From: Planctomycetota bacterium
GTDB taxonomy: Bacteria > Planctomycetota > JAJSAM01
Assembly (NCBI GenBank): GCA_024274785.1
Contig: JAJSAM010000071.1
Span: 1-64,000, forward strand
Direction of reading: 5' to 3'
Length of the DNA: 64,000 nt
Shown: positions 17,071-26,219 of the stretch, in pieces
How the letters are laid out: each line of letters begins with the position of its first letter
Numbering within the stretch: the stretch's first letter is position 1
Translations under genes and position numbers: made by a program
Notes under the pieces: generated by a model
Told to the model about the DNA's origin: nothing
The model's input: the letters and a program-made list of their open reading frames with translations, nothing else
The model's database searches: none

Positions 17071-17529
17071 ATGAAGATCACCGTGAGACCGGCAAACCGG
17101 GAAGACGCGACGACCATCACCGACTTCAACCTCGCCATGGCCGCGGAGACCGAGGACAAGGGGCTCTCCGCGGACGTTCTCCAGGCCGGCGTCGAAGGCG
17201 TCTTCGATTTCCCCGAGCGGGCGGTCTACCGCGTGGCGGAGAGCGAAGGCGAGATCGTCGGTTCCCTCATGGTCACCACGGAGTGGAGCGACTGGCGCAA
17301 CGGCATCTTATGGTGGATCCAGAGCGTCTACGTTCGCCCGGAGTTTCGCCGGCGGGGCGTCTATCGGGCGCTGCACGAGGACGTTTGCGATGCCGCGATG
17401 GCGACCGAGGGCGTGTGCGGCGTGCGGCTGTACGTGTAGAGGGAGAATCGTTCCGCGCGGGCGGTTTACGAGGCGATGGGGATGTCCGCTACGAGCTATC
17501 GGCTGTACGAGGTCGAGTTCGGCGGCTGA
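17071..17529 (+). pseudogene. GNAT-family N-acetyltransferase interrupted by one TAG codon
   Basis: Begins KITVRPANREDATTITDFNL and keeps the acetyl-CoA-binding region SVYVRPEFRRRGVYRALHED (R-R-x-G-x-x-R/K-like). Codon 123 (17437-17439) is TAG. Beyond it the same frame continues REN, then RSARAVYEAMGMSATSYRLY, and ends naturally at TGA 17527-17529 after 152 codons. The usual GNAT sequence here is xxERENxxAxxVYExxGM, so the TAG replaces a GAG glutamate codon by one substitution. The truncated 122-residue product would lack the last strand and helix of the fold. A sequencing error or stop-codon readthrough cannot be excluded. Confidence 0.75.
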
Positions 17530-17545
17530 TCGACCCGGTCTGGCC

Positions 17546-19456
17546 CTACTCCTCCTCGAGTCGCACCTTCAGATCCGCCAATGCCTTCCGGACATATGCC
17601 GCGTAAGGATCCAGGTCGATCTTCCGCTCGTACGCTTCGATCGCGCCCTTCACGTCGCCCGCGATCTGCCGGGCGGCGCCCAACCGGAACCACCGCGTGT
17701 CCTCGAGGGGTACGGCCAGAGCCTCCGCCTCGAGCACCGGGAGGATGGCGGCGAGCAACTCCCTGTTCTCCCGCACCCGCGACCAGCCGGAGAGCGCGGC
17801 CCGCGCCGCCTCACCACGCACCGCGAAAGACTCGTCCTCAAGCGCCATCAGCAGCGCCAGATCCGCATCCGGATGCCGGATTCCGGCGAGCCCAGCCGCT
17901 GCGGAGCGCCGCACCAGGCTGTCCTCGTCCTCGAGGAAGCTCATGAGGTAGGACAGGCTCTTCTCCGGGTAGAGGGCGAGAAGCTTCACTGCGGAAGCCC
18001 GGATCAGCTTCGGATCGCTGCTCCGGCCCGCCACCTCGATCAGGTCGTAGAAGCCCTCCGGGTCGCGGTCGCGGCCCCTGGCCATCGCACCAACCCAGGA
18101 CGGACGGAACTTCGCGCCCGGATACCAATTCCCGTAGGCCTGGCGGATCGTCTTCCCGTCGAGTAGCGGGGCATCCTGCGGGGCACCGCGTCCCCGGGTG
18201 TGGCACCAGGTGCAGGCGTCCTTCGCCACGCGCTCGCCGAAGAGGTCCGGCATGGGGCTGCCGATGGTGTGGTCGCGGACGTGGCCATGGCCCCGCTCGA
18301 TCGTCAGGTACGGCATGTGGCAGGAAACGCAGCGGCCTCCGGAGTCATCCATGTCGTGGTGGGTGTGGGCCTTCGCATTGGCGGCGATGTCGAGGTGGCA
18401 GCCGGTGCAGAGGGTGAAAGTCCGCTCCGGTGGGACGATCAGGTCCGCGATCCTGCCGCTGCCGTGGGAGTCGTGGCAGGTCATGCAGGTCAGCCCGCCC
18501 TCCTCGGCGCAGCGGCTGAACAGGAACGGCAGGCCATCGTACACGAGTTCGAGGGGGCGACCGGCCGGGTCGATCCGCTCGATGCTGTCGAGCAGCGTCG
18601 GCGTCAGGAACTCGAACACGTCGTCGCCCGGACGCCAGTCCCGGTTCACCACCTCCGCTTCCATGTGGCACCAGAGGCAGACGGCCTGCGCGCGTTCGCG
18701 GGTGAGCTTGCCGAGGGAGAGGATCGGGTCCTCGACGTGCGTCTCCGGCGGATTCCGCCAGAAGTTCACGTGCGCAAGGGACGGACCGTGGCAGGACTCG
18801 CAGTCGACCTGAAGCGGCGACCACGTCTCCCGGAAACCTTCACCGTCCGTACGGGCGACCTCCGCCCGCCGACCGCTCGTGTGGCACCGTCCGCAGGTTC
18901 GGTCGAATGACCGCGTCGCTCCCGTCCAGAACGATGGCTCCCCGGGGCGGACGTAGGGTGGTGTCTCGTATGGCAGCCCCGGCACGCCGAAGATCAGGTG
19001 GGTGTAGTCGAACCAGGTGTCGGTGGTGATGTCGTGCATCCCCGGGAGAACCCGAAGCTTGTCGTTTTCGAGTCGTGTCAGGAAAAAGCTCATCCGATGC
19101 GGCCCCACCACATGGGTGATGGGGTATTCGCCCGGCTTCCCGTCCGGGCCCAGGGTCGTGACGTAGAACTTATCGCCATCACGGCGGAACTTGCTCGTGA
19201 GCGGGGGATGGCTCGCCGCTCCCCCGGAGACCATGACCTCGGGGAGGTTCTCGGCGGTGGCTTCTCTGGTCGTCAGGGCGTGGGCGGAGGCGGCCCAGTG
19301 GTCGTAGAGTTCAGTGTGGCAGGAACGACAGGATCCGTGGTTGGCATAGCCCGGGGCGGCGGGAGCTTCGACAGCGCCTCCACCGTCGTCTTCCGCGGCG
19401 CCGGCCAGGAGTACGGCAACCAGGATCGGCAGGAGGATCAGCGCGGCTCTCTTCAT
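17546..19456 (-). CDS. Octaheme cytochrome c with C-terminal HEAT-like repeats
   Basis: 636 residues. Signal peptide, then eight CXXCH heme sites at about residues 43, 188, 219, 260, 324, 350, 376 and 415 (CRSCH, CGRCH, CESCH, CLWCH, CMTCH, CTGCH, CVSCH, CTWCH). Residues from about 455 to 580 are helical HEAT-like repeats (DEDSLVRRSAAAGLAGIRHPD), and the end resembles one TPR (GDVKGAIEAYERKIDLDPYA). It is predicted to act in the periplasm as an electron carrier or redox enzyme, with the repeats as a docking surface. The ATG at 19456 overlaps the stop of the preceding heme lipoprotein (ATGA), so the two are probably made together. Substrate unknown. Confidence 0.82.
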   Translation of the reverse strand: MKRAALILLPILVAVLLAGAAEDDGGGAVEAPAAPGYANHGSCRSCHTELYDHWAASAHALTTREATAENLPEVMVSGGAASHPPLTSKFRRDGDKFYVTTLGPDGKPGEYPITHVVGPHRMSFFLTRLENDKLRVLPGMHDITTDTWFDYTHLIFGVPGLPYETPPYVRPGEPSFWTGATRSFDRTCGRCHTSGRRAEVARTDGEGFRETWSPLQVDCESCHGPSLAHVNFWRNPPETHVEDPILSLGKLTRERAQAVCLWCHMEAEVVNRDWRPGDDVFEFLTPTLLDSIERIDPAGRPLELVYDGLPFLFSRCAEEGGLTCMTCHDSHGSGRIADLIVPPERTFTLCTGCHLDIAANAKAHTHHDMDDSGGRCVSCHMPYLTIERGHGHVRDHTIGSPMPDLFGERVAKDACTWCHTRGRGAPQDAPLLDGKTIRQAYGNWYPGAKFRPSWVGAMARGRDRDPEGFYDLIEVAGRSSDPKLIRASAVKLLALYPEKSLSYLMSFLEDEDSLVRRSAAAGLAGIRHPDADLALLMALEDESFAVRGEAARAALSGWSRVRENRELLAAILPVLEAEALAVPLEDTRWFRLGAARQIAGDVKGAIEAYERKIDLDPYAAYVRKALADLKVRLEEE

Positions 19457-20598
19457 TTGCCCGCCTCCCGCCGCTCCGCCTCGGCCCGGACCCGGCGGTC
19501 GATGTCGCGGAGCAGATCGAGCGAGGTCTTCAGAGCGTCGTTGAACTCCCAGACCACCCGCTCCGGGTCGTTGTGGTAGGCGCCGCGCCAGAGCGCCGGA
19601 TAGAGGTGAAACCGCATGTCATAGTAGATACGTTCCGGAAGCGAGGCGTCCACGTCGTAGATCTGCGCGCCGCCGAGGCGGAGTTTCGCGCCGAGGGCGG
19701 GGTTCGGAATGCGATTCTCCGGGGCGTGAGGGAGGAGGTCGTCGGCATCCAGCTTTGTGACGAGATCGGCGGCGGCCTGCACCAGGATCGCGCCGCGGCG
19801 ACGCCAGAGATCGGCCCTGGCGAGGGCCTCGCGCGCAAATCGCTTCCCATGGCAGGGCGCGCAGCGCTCGAGCATGATCTTCCGCGCCGCCTGGAACTCC
19901 TCCATCCCCATGGTGGGTATGAAGAGCGGCGGGTCGATCTTCGTCACCGGGGAGAGCCCGTGGGTCATTCCCGCGGAGACGTCGTGTGTGTCGTGGCACT
20001 CCACGCAGTCCGCGATGGGGCCGGGCTTGCTCGGTGAAGCCAGGCTGTGCGCCGAGCGCTGCCACATCTCGTACTCCTGGTTGTCGTGGCCGGCATGGCA
20101 CGTCAGGCAGATTCGCGGGTTTCGCGCCTCGTGGTTGCTGAACGAGTGCGTGGGGTGGCAGGATCCGCACTTCCCGACGGCACCGTCCGGGTACTTCTGC
20201 TGGATCGAATGGCAACCGGTGGTGACGCTGCATCCACCCACCGAGACGTAATGCTCCCGAAGCATCGGGTCGATCTTCCCTTCCTTCAGATACCGCCCGT
20301 GCCGGCTGCGGCTGAACTCCTCCCACTCCTTTTCGTGGCACTTCGCGCAGACCAGCGGGGACACGGCACCCTTCACCGCGAAGATGATGTCGTGGTCGTC
20401 GCCATGGCACTCGTCGCAGGTCACCGGCACCCGCTCGTGCGGGCTCGACTCGAGGTCGGCGATCAGCCGGGGATGGAGCAATCGGTGGCAGTCCCGGCAG
20501 GACTCCGAGGACGCCGGCGATTTCGCTTCGGCAGCATCTCCGCAGCCCATGGCTGCGATCAGCAGGATGAGGGTGGGGAAGGCAAGCAGTCTCGACAT
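19453..20598 (-). CDS. Octaheme c-type lipoprotein, HAO-like, with an unusual CX5CH site
   Basis: 381 residues. The N-terminal signal ends AAMGC (Cys19), a plausible lipobox. Seven CXXCH sites lie at about residues 34, 61, 84, 144, 164, 198 and 246. A further site, CSVTTGCH at 123-130, is CX5CH and is fourth in order. The C-terminal 120 residues lack heme sites and are helical, with conserved aromatics (ERIYYDMRFHLYPALWRGAY). The layout resembles the hydroxylamine oxidoreductase (HAO) superfamily, in which the fourth heme is catalytic; assignment to that fold is inferred. GGGAAGA precedes the ATG. It is the first gene of a two-gene operon. Confidence 0.75.
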   Translation of the reverse strand: MSRLLAFPTLILLIAAMGCGDAAEAKSPASSESCRDCHRLLHPRLIADLESSPHERVPVTCDECHGDDHDIIFAVKGAVSPLVCAKCHEKEWEEFSRSRHGRYLKEGKIDPMLREHYVSVGGCSVTTGCHSIQQKYPDGAVGKCGSCHPTHSFSNHEARNPRICLTCHAGHDNQEYEMWQRSAHSLASPSKPGPIADCVECHDTHDVSAGMTHGLSPVTKIDPPLFIPTMGMEEFQAARKIMLERCAPCHGKRFAREALARADLWRRRGAILVQAAADLVTKLDADDLLPHAPENRIPNPALGAKLRLGGAQIYDVDASLPERIYYDMRFHLYPALWRGAYHNDPERVVWEFNDALKTSLDLLRDIDRRVRAEAERREAGK

Positions 20599-20634
20599 TT
20601 CAGTCTTCCCGATGGGGCAAATGCGCGCGGATGG

Positions 20635-20640
20635 ATTCTA
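20635..20640 (-). promoter_or_regulatory. Candidate -10 box of the cytochrome operon
   Basis: TAGAAT on the minus strand, 36 nt before the ATG at 20598. Unlike the leaderless sites, this leaves a leader of about 30 nt that contains a Shine-Dalgarno (GGGAAGA). Confidence 0.35.
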
Positions 20641-20704
20641 CGCTGATCCGTCACATCGCCGTGAAGGAGAATCAGCCCTCCGGTCCGAATCACAATTCGC
20701 CGTG

Positions 20705-20797
20705 GGAGGGTCGACCGTGCTGGCAGTCCGGGAGCGTCAGGCGGAATCTGCGAGTGCTGCGAAGCTTGTGAACGTCAGGACTACAGGCGGGACTGCC
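20705..20797. repeat. Second dispersed repeat family, copy 1
   Basis: Begins GAGGGTCGACC and contains a stem GGCAGTCC (20722-20729) / GGACTGCC (20790-20797). Between the arms it shares TGCGAG, GCTGCGAAG, GAACGTCAG and ACTACAG blocks, in the same order, with 55332-55433. It lies about 90 bp after the DinB-family gene's stop. Confidence 0.6.
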
Positions 20798-20888
20798 GGG
20801 AACGATGCTGCGTTGCGATGGGTCGAGACGGACTCGACCCTCCACCGTGGTGCGAAGGCGAAAGGGAGGATTCCGGTCCCTCGGCGCC

Positions 20889-21356
20889 TCAGGTGTACAG
20901 GTGCTCCACGTCCACCTTGACGTTCAGCATCCTGAGGTATGCATAGAACTGGCCGCGGTGGTGGTAGATGTGGCCGAGCATCTCGAGGAGCCAGATGGAC
21001 TGCTCGTTCGCCATGCCGTAGTGGGCGCGGGACATTCTCGTTTCGAAATCCTCTTCGCTCATCCGCTCGAAAAACTCCGCGACCGCGCGGGCGCCGCGCT
21101 CGAAGATCTCGATCCAGTCCACCGGGCCGGCGCCGTGCAGTGTGTCCTCGATGGTCTCGACCACCTGGTGGGAGTTGCTCTGCAGGATGGCCAGGTCGAC
21201 CAGCGGGACGGCGGCGAAGTGGTTGCCGAGTTCGAGCAGGGAGCGCACGCCCGGCGCCGGCCGGGAATCCAGCTTGTGGATCGGCGTCAGGTGAAACAGG
21301 TCGGTTACGCTCTGCGTCACCGCCGACAGTTGGTGCAGAAGCTGCTCGCGCTTCAT
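20889..21356 (-). CDS. DinB-superfamily protein
   Basis: 155 residues predicted as a four-helix bundle. A histidine in LGNHFAAVPLVD (about residue 47) and the pair in HIYHHRGQFYAYL (about 128-133) match the three-His metal site of DinB/YfiT-like proteins. These include thiol-dependent transferases (bacillithiol, mycothiol) and proteins of unknown role. The ATG at 21356 overlaps the preceding gene's stop (ATGA). It is last in a four-gene run after hutU and hutI, so co-expression with histidine catabolism is likely, but a functional link is unproven. Confidence 0.75.
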   Translation of the reverse strand: MKREQLLHQLSAVTQSVTDLFHLTPIHKLDSRPAPGVRSLLELGNHFAAVPLVDLAILQSNSHQVVETIEDTLHGAGPVDWIEIFERGARAVAEFFERMSEEDFETRMSRAHYGMANEQSIWLLEMLGHIYHHRGQFYAYLRMLNVKVDVEHLYT

Positions 21357-22105
21357 CGCGGTTCCTTCATCCTGGTAACGCCATACCGAAGCGGCATGAG
21401 ATCGGACTTCCGAAGGTAGATCGTGCTCCGATCGTCGCCCTTCGTCCTGGTGAGGATACGGCAGGGGACCTCAACTCCCGAAATCTCCATCTTCCCGACT
21501 CCCAGAGCCTTGAACTTCACTGGTTGCCGAAGGATACGGCCACGCTCCACGGTGAGAATCGCAAGCGCGGATGCCTCGGAAGCTGCTTCCTCCCCGGCGG
21601 TGGCGAGTCCGGCACAGAACGGTTCGAGGAGATCGAGCGCGAAGCTCGCCGGCAACTTCGGGCGGCTCTTCGTGACGCGCGCCTCCCCGCCCTCCCGATA
21701 CCTGAACCTCTCGTGCCTCCATTTCCCGGGCCGATCGGGATCGGGTGCGAGTCTGGCGAGCAGGTGGAAGACCTCGGGGTCGCTGCCGCCGACCTCCCAG
21801 GTGAACGACGTGAACCGCCTGGTCTTCGCGTCGAGCAGGGCCTTCAGGCGATAGCGGAACGTCAGTGGCCCGACGTCCGCGGTGGTGAAGTCGGTGCAAA
21901 CCCACACCGTGTTCGCGGCTCCTCCGGCTTCGACTCGATAGGCAAGTGTTCCCTTGAGCCGGCCCTCGACGGGCCCCTGGGTGAAGGTGCCGCTCGCGCC
22001 GGGCTTCAGGCAGCCCGGGAGCTTGTCGATCGCGCTCGGAGGGGCCTCCTCCTCCGCACCCGCCAACGCCGCCAGGAGGAACAGGATCAGCAGCATCCGC
22101 CTCAC
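21353..22105 (-). CDS. Secreted protein of unknown function
   Basis: 250 residues. Signal peptide ([16 protein letters not shown]), then a mostly beta-rich soluble domain with no transmembrane helix. The region VEVPCRILTRTKGDDRSTIYLRK near the end resembles the final strands of a DUF3108-like lipid-binding or lipoprotein-carrier fold, but the resemblance is weak. It overlaps hutI (upstream) and the DinB gene (downstream) by ATGA each, so it is part of one transcript. I do not recognise the family with confidence. Confidence 0.6.
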   Translation of the reverse strand: MRRMLLILFLLAALAGAEEEAPPSAIDKLPGCLKPGASGTFTQGPVEGRLKGTLAYRVEAGGAANTVWVCTDFTTADVGPLTFRYRLKALLDAKTRRFTSFTWEVGGSDPEVFHLLARLAPDPDRPGKWRHERFRYREGGEARVTKSRPKLPASFALDLLEPFCAGLATAGEEAASEASALAILTVERGRILRQPVKFKALGVGKMEISGVEVPCRILTRTKGDDRSTIYLRKSDLMPLRYGVTRMKEPR

Positions 22106-23349
22106 GTCACCACCTCGCCGTGGTGCACCACGGTCCGGACGTGATTCACGCTGTGATGGTAGGTGAGCCTTCGGTAGTTCGTGACGTCGAGCACGAGCAC
22201 GTCGGCTCGCTTCCCTCGAACCAGAGAGCCGACTTCGTCACCGAGCCCCACCGCAAACGCCGCATTGCGCGTGGCGGCCGTGATCGCCTCGGCGGCCGTG
22301 AAGCCATAGCCCAGGCAGGCGGTCGTCATCACGAACTGCATGTTCTCGGTCATCGATGATCCCGGATTGCAGTCGGTGGCGAGGGCGACCGGAACGCCGC
22401 CGTCGATCATCTTCCGACCGGGAGCGAAGTGCTTCATGCCGAGGAAATAGGACGTCCCCGGAAGCAGGACGGCCACGACCCCGGCCTCCGCCATCGCGGC
22501 GATGCCGGCCGAAGACACCCGGATCAGGTGATCGGCGGAGACGGCTCCGAGTTCCGCGGCCAGTTCCGCTCCCCCGGTGGGATGGAGCTCGTCGGCGTGG
22601 AGTTTCGCGCCGAGTCCCGCGGCTATCCCCGCTTCGAGAATGCGCCTCGATTCTGCAATGGTGAAAACGGCTTCCTCGCAGAATACGTCGCAGAAGCTCG
22701 CCAGGTTTCGCTCGGCGACCACCGGGATCATCTCCTCGATGACGAGCCGGATGTATTCCTCCCGGTTCTTACGATACTCGTCCGGCACCTCGTGGGCGCC
22801 GAGGAAGGTCCGGACCACGTCGCCGCGGTCGTCGATGTCCCGGGCGACTTCGAGGGCACGGATTTCGGCTTCGGTTTCCAGACCGTAGCCGGACTTGATC
22901 TCCACCGTCGTAGTGCCGTGGAGCAGCGCCGAGCGACGAAGCCGCCGCGCCGCCACGTGCAGCTCCTTCATGCCGATTGCGCGCATCTTCCTGGCGCTGT
23001 TCCGGATGCCGCCTCCCGCCGCGGCGATCTCCTCGTAGGACTTGCCAAGACAACGCATCTCGAATTCGTCCTCGCGGGTGGCCGGGAAGACGAGGTGGGT
23101 GTGGGGGTCCACGATGCCGGGCATGACCACGTGACCCTCGGCATCGATGGTGCGCTCGGCCGGGTATCTCGCTTCGATCACCGAACTGCGGCCGACGGCG
23201 AGGATCCGGCCGTCGCTGATCGCGATCGCGCCGCCCTCGACGATCCCGAGGTTTCGCATTGCCGCGCCGGTGGCCGGGCCGTCCTCGTCATCGTCGAGAG
23301 TCAGAAGTTCTCCGGCGTTGGTGATGACGAGGTCGGCTCGTTCGCTCAT
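22102..23349 (-). CDS. hutI: Imidazolonepropionase
   Basis: 415 residues. It hydrolyses 4-imidazolone-5-propanoate to N-formimino-L-glutamate, the third step of histidine breakdown, in the cytoplasm. Amidohydrolase-fold motifs are intact: [16 protein letters not shown] (metal and substrate), KSGYGL, KLHADE, SADHL, and TDCNPG with the catalytic Asp. Length is normal for the family (400-420). The ATG at 23349 overlaps hutU's stop (ATGA) and the stop overlaps the next gene. No hutH, hutF or hutG is in the window, so the first and last steps are encoded elsewhere. Confidence 0.95.
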   Translation of the reverse strand: MSERADLVITNAGELLTLDDDEDGPATGAAMRNLGIVEGGAIAISDGRILAVGRSSVIEARYPAERTIDAEGHVVMPGIVDPHTHLVFPATREDEFEMRCLGKSYEEIAAAGGGIRNSARKMRAIGMKELHVAARRLRRSALLHGTTTVEIKSGYGLETEAEIRALEVARDIDDRGDVVRTFLGAHEVPDEYRKNREEYIRLVIEEMIPVVAERNLASFCDVFCEEAVFTIAESRRILEAGIAAGLGAKLHADELHPTGGAELAAELGAVSADHLIRVSSAGIAAMAEAGVVAVLLPGTSYFLGMKHFAPGRKMIDGGVPVALATDCNPGSSMTENMQFVMTTACLGYGFTAAEAITAATRNAAFAVGLGDEVGSLVRGKRADVLVLDVTNYRRLTYHHSVNHVRTVVHHGEVVT

Positions 23350-25004
23350 GTTTCCAGCATCGGGACGCGCACGCCCCGCTCCTTTGCAAAGTCGATCGCC
23401 TGCTCATAGCCCGCATCGGCGTGGCGGATGACGCCCATCCCCGGATCACAGGTCAGGACGCGGTCGAGCCGCTCCTCCATCTCCTTCGTGCCGTAGGCGC
23501 AGATCACCAGGCCGGCGTGGATGGCGTAACCGATACCGACTCCACCGCCGTGGTGGACCGAGACCCAGGTCGCGCCGGAAGCGGTGTTCAGCAGCGCGTT
23601 CAGCACCGGCCAGTCGGCCACCGCGTCGGTGCCGTCCTTCATCGCCTCGGTCTCCCGGTTGGGGGAGGCGACGGAACCGCAGTCGAGGTGGTCGCGGCCG
23701 ATCACCACCGGAGCCCGGAGGTCGCCGCGCGCCACCATGTCGTTCAACTCCCTGCCGAACCGGGCGCGCTGGCCGTATCCGAGCCAACAGATCCGCGAAG
23801 GCAGCCCCTGGAACTTCACCTTCTCCCGGGCCATCCGGATCCAGGTGCAGAGCACTTCGTCGTCCGGGAAGAGCCGGAGCACCGCCTCGTCGGTCTTGTA
23901 GATGTCCTCCGGATCGCCGGAGAGCGCCGCCCAGCGGAAAGGCCCGCGCCCCTCGCAGAACAGCGGCCGGACATACGCCGGCACGAAGCCCGGGTAGTCG
24001 AAAGCGTTCTCGACACCGGCCTCGAGCGCCTGGCCGCGCAGGTTGTTGCCGTAGTCGCAGCAGATGACACCGCGCTCCATCAGCTCGAGATTCAGCCGGA
24101 CATGCTCGGCCATGGATGCCATGGCGCGCTTCACGTACTCGTCGGGGTTCTCCCGGCGGAGGTCGAGGGCGGCCTCGAGGGACATCCCGTGGGGAACGTA
24201 GCCGTTCAACGCATCGTGGGCCGAGGTCTGGTCGGTGAGGAAGTCGGGGTTGACTCCACGCTCGAGCAGCCTCGCGAGCAGGTCCACCACGTTGCAGTGA
24301 ACGCCGATGGAGACCACCTCGCCGTGTTCCTTCGCGGAAAGCGCTCGGTCGATCGCGGCATCGATTCCGTCCACCATCTCGTCGAGGTACTCGTGGTCGA
24401 TGCGGCGCACGATCCGGTCGCGGTCCACCTCCGCGGAGAGCGACGTGAACCCGGCGAAGCTCGCCGCCAGCGGCTGCGCGCCGCCCATGCCCCCGAGCCC
24501 GGCGGTCACGAGTAACCGCCCCTTCGCGCTGCCGCCGAAGTGGATCCGGGCCGCCGCGGCGAAGGTCTCGTAGGTGCCTTGCAGAATCCCCTGGGTGCCG
24601 ATGTAGATCCACGAACCCGCGGTCATCTGGCCGAACATCATCAGGCCCTTGTTCTCGAGGTCCCGGAAGTGCTCCCAGGTGGCCCATTTGGGGACGAGGA
24701 GGGAATTGGCGATCAGCACGCGCGGCGCGTAGGGATGGGTGCGGAAGACGCCGACCGGCTTGCCCGACTGCACCAGCATGGTCTCGTCGAGCTTCAGGGT
24801 CGTAAGGGTCCGGAGGATGGCGTGATAGGCATCCCAGGAGCGGGCCGCCTTTCCGGAGCCACCGTAGACGACGAGGTGCTCCGGATCCTCCGCGACCTCG
24901 GGATCGAGGTTGTTCTGGATCATGCGGAAGGGGGCTTCGGTCTGCCACCCCAGGCACGAAAGCTCGGTGCCTCTCGGGGCGTGGATAGGCTGGTAACCGG
25001 ACAC
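23346..25004 (-). CDS. hutU: Urocanate hydratase
   Basis: 552 residues, the family's usual length. It converts urocanate to 4-imidazolone-5-propanoate with tightly bound NAD+. Conserved segments include [48 protein letters not shown] and HHGGGVGIG, and the C-terminal [16 protein letters not shown]; the family's active-site Cys (in CCDYGNN or thereabouts) is present. The start is a GTG at 25004 with GAGGTGA just upstream. First gene of hutU-hutI-secreted protein-DinB. A leader of about 30 nt follows an extended -10 at 25043. Confidence 0.95.
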   Translation of the reverse strand: MSGYQPIHAPRGTELSCLGWQTEAPFRMIQNNLDPEVAEDPEHLVVYGGSGKAARSWDAYHAILRTLTTLKLDETMLVQSGKPVGVFRTHPYAPRVLIANSLLVPKWATWEHFRDLENKGLMMFGQMTAGSWIYIGTQGILQGTYETFAAAARIHFGGSAKGRLLVTAGLGGMGGAQPLAASFAGFTSLSAEVDRDRIVRRIDHEYLDEMVDGIDAAIDRALSAKEHGEVVSIGVHCNVVDLLARLLERGVNPDFLTDQTSAHDALNGYVPHGMSLEAALDLRRENPDEYVKRAMASMAEHVRLNLELMERGVICCDYGNNLRGQALEAGVENAFDYPGFVPAYVRPLFCEGRGPFRWAALSGDPEDIYKTDEAVLRLFPDDEVLCTWIRMAREKVKFQGLPSRICWLGYGQRARFGRELNDMVARGDLRAPVVIGRDHLDCGSVASPNRETEAMKDGTDAVADWPVLNALLNTASGATWVSVHHGGGVGIGYAIHAGLVICAYGTKEMEERLDRVLTCDPGMGVIRHADAGYEQAIDFAKERGVRVPMLET

Positions 25005-25042
25005 GTTTCACCTCGCAGAAAGCAAAGTCATCGCAGTTCCGA

Positions 25043-25088
25043 AAACTAGCATGGGATCCCAACGATTGCGAAAACGATTGAGCGATTG
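25043..25088 (-). promoter_or_regulatory. hutU promoter region with three CGATTG repeats
   Basis: On the minus strand TGC-TAGTTT (TAGTTT at 25043-25048) is an extended -10. Upstream of it, CGATTG occurs three times on the plus strand (25063-25068, 25075-25080, 25083-25088), 8-12 nt apart, in the place where an activator or repressor would bind. No clear -35 is seen. The same gap serves the divergent glycosyltransferase. Confidence 0.35.
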
Positions 25089-25110
25089 TGGAATAGACGC
25101 AGCCCCACGG

Positions 25111-25116
25111 TAGTCT
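25111..25116 (+). promoter_or_regulatory. Candidate -10 box of the glycosyltransferase pair
   Basis: TAGTCT ends 11 nt before the ATG at 25128, leaving a leader of only about 4 nt. No Shine-Dalgarno is present. Confidence 0.3.
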
Positions 25117-25127
25117 CAGGATTCTCC

Positions 25128-26219
25128 ATGGAACGGATTGGACTCGACGTCAGCATTCTGGAAGAGGCTCGCTGGACCGGCGTGGAGCGCGCGGCGGTGG
25201 GGCTGGTGCGCGCCCTCGGCGAGGTTTCCGGGGGACTCGAGGTCCTGCTCTACAGCCGCAAACCGGTGCTCTGGCCGTTTCCGCTCGGCTCGAACCTGAT
25301 CGAGCGGCCGGTCGGGGGACCCGGCGCCGTTGCACTCTGGCGCGAAATCGCCCTCCCCGGCGCGCTTGTTCGCGACGAAGTGCGTGTCCTGCACTCCCCG
25401 GTCGCCGCGATCCCCTTGTTGACGCGCATCCCCCGCATCGCCACGGTGCATGAAATGCCGTGGCTGCGGCACCCCGGGATCGAAGGGCGACGGCGGGAGC
25501 TGATCTACCGGACCCGGATCCGTATCGCCGCCCGGGTGGCAATGCGGTTGTTCGTCCCGAGTGAGACCGTGGCCCGGGATCTCCTCTCGCTCGCCCCGGC
25601 CGCGGCCGGGAAAGTGGATGTGCTCTCCTTTGGCGTCGAGGAGATCTTCAAGCCGCTGCCCGACGATCCCTGGCGGATACGGATGCGGCGGCGGTTGGCG
25701 CTTCCCGATGATCCGGTGGTGCTCTTCGTCGGCAAGGCCCGCCGCCGCAAGAACCTTCCCGTGCTGATCGAGGCGGTGCGGATGTTGCGCGACCACATGC
25801 GTCCGGCACCGGCTCTCGTGCTGGCCGGCGTGGATGCCGCCGAGGTGCCCGCGTCCCCCGGGGTGGTGCCCCTCGGCTACGTCCCCGATCGGGATCTCGT
25901 GCATCTCTACAACCTGGCACGGGTTCTCGCCTATCCCTCGATCTCGGAGGGCTTCGGCTTCCCGCCGCTCGAGGCGATGGCGTGCGGAACACCCGTCGTC
26001 GCGGGTCGCGCCGGCGCCCTTCCCGAAGTTTCCGGGAGCGCCGCCCTGCTCGTCGACCCCGCCTCGCCTTCGGACCTCGCCGCGGCCCTGCGCTCAGCCA
26101 TCGAGGACCAGGGGTTGCGCCGCGACCTCTCCGACCGCGGACACTCCCTCGTTCGCGCGTACCGCTGGCCGGGCGTCGCCGAGCGGGCCCTCGGCCTGTT
26201 CGGGGTGGTGGCCGCTTGA
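25128..26219 (+). CDS. Glycosyltransferase family 4
   Basis: 363 residues, GT-B fold. The N-terminal domain starts ERIGLDVSILEEARWTGVER. The C-terminal nucleotide-sugar domain (from about residue 195) has VVLFVGKARRRKNLPVLIEAV, then YPSISEGFGFPPLEAMACGTPVV, the E-x7-E retaining motif. Start at ATG 25128; 14 open codons upstream lack support. The stop overlaps the next glycosyltransferase (TTGA). Probably cytoplasmic, adding a sugar in polysaccharide or glycan assembly. Donor and acceptor are unknown. Confidence 0.85.
   Translation: MERIGLDVSILEEARWTGVERAAVGLVRALGEVSGGLEVLLYSRKPVLWPFPLGSNLIERPVGGPGAVALWREIALPGALVRDEVRVLHSPVAAIPLLTRIPRIATVHEMPWLRHPGIEGRRRELIYRTRIRIAARVAMRLFVPSETVARDLLSLAPAAAGKVDVLSFGVEEIFKPLPDDPWRIRMRRRLALPDDPVVLFVGKARRRKNLPVLIEAVRMLRDHMRPAPALVLAGVDAAEVPASPGVVPLGYVPDRDLVHLYNLARVLAYPSISEGFGFPPLEAMACGTPVVAGRAGALPEVSGSAALLVDPASPSDLAAALRSAIEDQGLRRDLSDRGHSLVRAYRWPGVAERALGLFGVVAA

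Noticed and set aside
20749-20812. Cysteine-rich short peptide in repeat copy 1
   Set aside because: A similar frame exists in copy 2 (CCERCEEFERQYYS) but the pattern of differences does not favour third codon positions; DNA repeat preferred over gene.
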